NCBI GenBank assembly: GCA_012519125.1
Contig: JAAYQY010000126.1
Coordinates: forward strand, 1-8,185
Direction: 5' to 3'
DNA: 8,185 nucleotides
Origin: Spirochaetales bacterium
GTDB taxonomy: Bacteria; Spirochaetota; Spirochaetia; Sphaerochaetales; Sphaerochaetaceae
Shown here: positions 5,952 to 8,185 of the stretch, piece by piece
How the letters are laid out: each line of letters begins with the position of its first letter
Numbering within the stretch: the stretch's first letter is position 1
The notes under the pieces: model-generated
What the model saw: the letters and a program-made list of their open reading frames with translations, nothing else
What the model was told of the DNA's origin: nothing
Databases searched by the model: none
Program-made: the position numbers and the translations under genes

Positions 5952-7429
5952 CCATCCCAACTCGTTCTGAATGGCTTGCCATCCTCCTTGCAGAGCATCT
6001 TGGCTATATCATGCCCGTCCTTCGCTGCGGTGGGCAGGCCTCCGCCTGGGGTGGTCCATTGCCCGATCATGGCAAAATTGGCAAGTCCGGGTAGCTTTTT
6101 GGGCAGGCGCTTGGAGAGCGTTGTCTTGGTGGGTGCAAAGCCCTCAAAGCTTCCTTTCCAGTTGCTTGTATAGTGGACAACCGAGTTCGGGGTGGAGACG
6201 TCGACCATGTCGACCAGTCCTTCCAGCGAACCGAACACCTGCTCAAGACGCTTGAGAACCTCATCAGCAATGCGTTGCTTTTCTGCCTTATACTTGGCTG
6301 GATGCTCCTGAGCCAGTGTTACCCACGCCTCCGTCTCCCACGTATTGAAAAGCACGGCCACCAGCGTGCATCCTTTGGGCGCCAGTGTTGGGTCATAGTG
6401 ATAGATGTTGAGATTCAGTCGGTCTTGGGTTGTCCCATCTGCAAAGACAATCGGCTCTTTGAGATACAGCGATGATGCATGAGTGAAGGATGAAAGGTCC
6501 TTGTGGATGCCGAAGGCTGCCATGACGGTGGACGGAAAGACCGGGTACTCGCCAAAGGCTTTCTTGTAGGGCTCGCTCACATAGGCTCCGTCGAGCATTG
6601 AGTAGAGGGTGGCATAGCCGTCGGCTGCGCTGATGACATAGTCGGCAGAAACCGTGGTTCCGTCGGAAAGCGTAACCCCGATGGCCTTACCATCACTCAC
6701 CATGATCGTATGCACATCACTCTTGTACCGGATTACCCCACCCTTGTCCTCGATGAGCCGTGCAATGTTCCTGGCAATGTTCAGCGAGCCCCCGACAGGA
6801 TAGCCTGCACTCTTGAGCGGCTGTTGTGCGAGCCCCATGGTGAGGGAGACCAGACTCCAGTCGGAAGGGATTTCGGTGAGGAACAGCTCTCGCAGCTTGG
6901 GACTCTCGAACCGGTTGGCGTACTCCTGCATGGGGAGCAGATGGCTCATCAGAGCCATGAGCTGACGGAAACCGGAGATCTTTTTGACCAAGGGGTTGGT
7001 GCTGGTGGTGCCTGCCATGGTCTTGAGTGTCTTGTAAAACTTGAGGATTTCTTTCTCATCCTCCGGGGCCAAGGCCAGAAAGGTATCACGAACATTCTCC
7101 AGATTGCTGGAAAGACAGACCGACTCCCCGGTGGAGAGCTCAAGGGTGGTGAAGGTGTCGAAGTTGACGATGGGGACAGGAGAGCCATCAGCATTGGTGA
7201 AGGCTCCCAGGTCCTGCCAGAGGGGATGAAACTCAGTTCCTTCCCGGGTTCCCATCATCCAGTGGATGCAGTAGTCGATGGTGTAGCCTTTGCGTTTCCA
7301 CGAGGTGCAAAGCCCTCCTGGTTCCGTGTGCTTCTCCAACACCGTTACCTGATAGCCGTTGCGCAGGAGATATGAGGCTGCGGAAAGCCCTGCGATACCT
7401 GCTCCGATGACGATGATGTGTTTGGACAT
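5942..7429 (-). CDS. FAD/NAD(P)-dependent oxidoreductase of the phytoene desaturase (CrtI) / retinol saturase type
   Basis: The 495-residue protein opens with a Rossmann FAD-binding motif, VIGAGIAGLSAASYL at 7-21 ending in the acidic VLEK at 30-33, then EPGGLCTSW at 36-44, as in the amine oxidase/CrtI superfamily (COG1233 type). PVGGSLNIARNIARLIEDKGG in mid-protein is the conserved helix seen in carotenoid desaturases and all-trans-retinol 13,14-reductase relatives. The C-terminal GQWTTPGGGLPTAAKDGHDIAK (456-477) is the second FAD motif. Members act on carotenoids, other polyenes or unidentified lipids, and the substrate cannot be told here; no crtB or other carotenoid gene is in the window. 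ATG 7429 is chosen because GGAGG lies 7 nt upstream; a start at 7447 lacks one. It lies 89 nt downstream of the Omp85-like gene, same strand, and its 3' end overlaps the convergent rlpA-like gene. Confidence 0.9.
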   Translation of the reverse strand: MSKHIIVIGAGIAGLSAASYLLRNGYQVTVLEKHTEPGGLCTSWKRKGYTIDYCIHWMMGTREGTEFHPLWQDLGAFTNADGSPVPIVNFDTFTTLELSTGESVCLSSNLENVRDTFLALAPEDEKEILKFYKTLKTMAGTTSTNPLVKKISGFRQLMALMSHLLPMQEYANRFESPKLRELFLTEIPSDWSLVSLTMGLAQQPLKSAGYPVGGSLNIARNIARLIEDKGGVIRYKSDVHTIMVSDGKAIGVTLSDGTTVSADYVISAADGYATLYSMLDGAYVSEPYKKAFGEYPVFPSTVMAAFGIHKDLSSFTHASSLYLKEPIVFADGTTQDRLNLNIYHYDPTLAPKGCTLVAVLFNTWETEAWVTLAQEHPAKYKAEKQRIADEVLKRLEQVFGSLEGLVDMVDVSTPNSVVHYTSNWKGSFEGFAPTKTTLSKRLPKKLPGLANFAMIGQWTTPGGGLPTAAKDGHDIAKMLCKEDGKPFRTSWDGQR

Positions 7430-7518
7430 TTCCCAACCTCCAGCCAATAGATAGTTTCATATATTCTATCATAATCAATACAAATGGGATAAGTATTTCA
7501 CGAAAGAAGAAACAACAT
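7430..7518 (-). other. AT-rich intergenic gap with weak promoter-like elements upstream of the oxidoreductase
   Basis: This 89-nt gap is clearly more AT-rich than its surroundings. On the minus strand it holds -10-like hexamers TATGAT (7473-7468) and TAGAAT (7468-7463), but neither has a convincing -35 at 16-18 bp. GATAG (7450-7454) and CTATC (7466-7470) form a small inverted repeat. Near its right end a palindrome ACATTC-A-GAATGT (7515-7527) spans the stop of the upstream gene and is followed on the minus strand by a T-rich run, so a weak terminator is possible. Confidence 0.3.
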
Positions 7519-8185
7519 TCAGAATGTAATGCGGCCCACCAGTTCTCCGACCATGACGTTGGTAGGTTGGGTCCTGCTTGTTCCTGACAACAGATAGGAC
7601 ATCTGGTAGCCGATGTCGAAGTATTCAAGGAGGGAGAAGGATACCCGCACCCCTACGCTGGAAAGGAAGTCCGAGGCAGCAACTTCGGTATTGTAGGCGT
7701 TGCCGAATCCATAGCCGATGTCATAGAAGCAGATGAAGTGGGGAAAGATTCCCTTGGTGAAGGTTTCAGGTCCATTGAACCGCAGGTCAAGCTGGTTTGC
7801 GATGGACATATCAGCGAGGTACTCGAAGGTTCCGAAGCCCCTGACCTTGCTGCCGAGGGAGGAAGTCTGTTGTACAGGGAGTGAGATGGTGGTGCCAAAC
7901 GCGGCACTTGCCGAAAGGCGATCGACGACTACTATGGAATAGAGGTTTCGGTCGTCGATCTCGCGAACAGAGGCAAGCGTTTTCGCTCCCAACAGTTCAG
8001 CTTCCACCAAGGTATAGGAGGCATTGCTGTTCAGGAGCTTGGGTCCGAACCAAAGGACGGTGGAGAGACGATACCCATCAAGCGTAGATAACAAATCATC
8101 GAGTGCATCATACCGGTACGAGATGCCCAAGCTGGTTCCAAACGTGGTAAGAGGACCATACAACACATTGCCTGCTGATAGATAG
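7519..8185 (-). CDS. Omp85-superfamily outer-membrane beta-barrel protein, C-terminal part only
   Basis: The frame is open to the right edge; 221 residues to the stop are visible and the N-terminus is outside the window. The visible part alternates aromatic and polar residues in short strands, as in an outer-membrane barrel. Three blocks match the Omp85 (BamA/TamA) C-terminal barrel. These are VRGF at visible residues 114-117 followed by ANQLDLRF at 129-136 (loop L6 and next strand), FYDIGYGFG at 153-161 (the F-x-D-x-G strand), and SSVGVRVSFSLLEYFDIGY at 175-193. The last residue is phenylalanine, as in the C-terminal signal recognised by the assembly machine. It might be BamA, TamA or another surface-antigen-type member, since the POTRA or other N-terminal domains that would decide are not visible. 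The first visible GTG (8166) is internal to the barrel and is not the true start. Confidence 0.75.
   Translation of the reverse strand, partial: YLSAGNVLYGPLTTFGTSLGISYRYDALDDLLSTLDGYRLSTVLWFGPKLLNSNASYTLVEAELLGAKTLASVREIDDRNLYSIVVVDRLSASAAFGTTISLPVQQTSSLGSKVRGFGTFEYLADMSIANQLDLRFNGPETFTKGIFPHFICFYDIGYGFGNAYNTEVAASDFLSSVGVRVSFSLLEYFDIGYQMSYLLSGTSRTQPTNVMVGELVGRITF

Noticed and set aside
6710..7375. A 221-codon open frame on the plus strand opposite the FAD oxidoreductase
   Set aside because: It is a shadow of the oxidoreductase coding frame, with no ribosome site or recognisable domain.
1..8185. Mobile elements, CRISPR arrays, tRNA or rRNA genes
   Set aside because: No transposase or integrase motifs, no regularly spaced direct repeats and no tRNA-like cloverleaf were seen; the window is densely filled by eight protein genes.

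Overview
The window looks like chromosomal DNA from a spirochaete, most likely a relative of Sphaerochaeta. The main pointers are a class I (archaeal-type) lysyl-tRNA synthetase, which is the usual LysRS in spirochaetes, an Omp85-type outer-membrane barrel (so a diderm cell), and a ClpP with the variant active-site context G-x-V-A-S-A-A-A. The genus is an inference. There is no sign of phage, insertion sequence, CRISPR, tRNA, rRNA or plasmid functions. Coding density is very high and base composition looks even across the window.

Layout from left to right: (1) an MFS-family membrane transporter on the minus strand, cut by the left edge, directly downstream of and probably co-transcribed with (2) clpP on the minus strand. 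(3) era on the plus strand diverges from clpP across a short regulatory gap with two back-to-back sigma70-like promoters and a small palindrome. (4) A flavodoxin-fold FMN reductase with a Cys motif, minus strand, is convergent with era and shares a CTAG in which both stop codons lie. (5) lysS, class I, minus strand, lies upstream of it, with a perfect hairpin between the two. (6) An RlpA-like double-psi barrel plus SPOR protein, plus strand, diverges from lysS. (7) A CrtI/phytoene-desaturase-type FAD oxidoreductase, minus strand, overlaps the end of the rlpA-like gene by 10 bp. (8) The C-terminal part of an Omp85-superfamily barrel, minus strand, is cut by the right edge.

The genes do not form one pathway. 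They are housekeeping functions (ribosome assembly GTPase, proteolysis, tRNA charging) mixed with envelope functions (RlpA-like, Omp85-like, transporter) and two flavin enzymes. The most unusual feature is regulatory: lysS and the rlpA-like gene diverge from an 81-bp gap in which each has a good -10 element only 7-8 nt before its ATG and no Shine-Dalgarno sequence. This predicts that both mRNAs are leaderless. I did not find a clearly new multi-gene system here.
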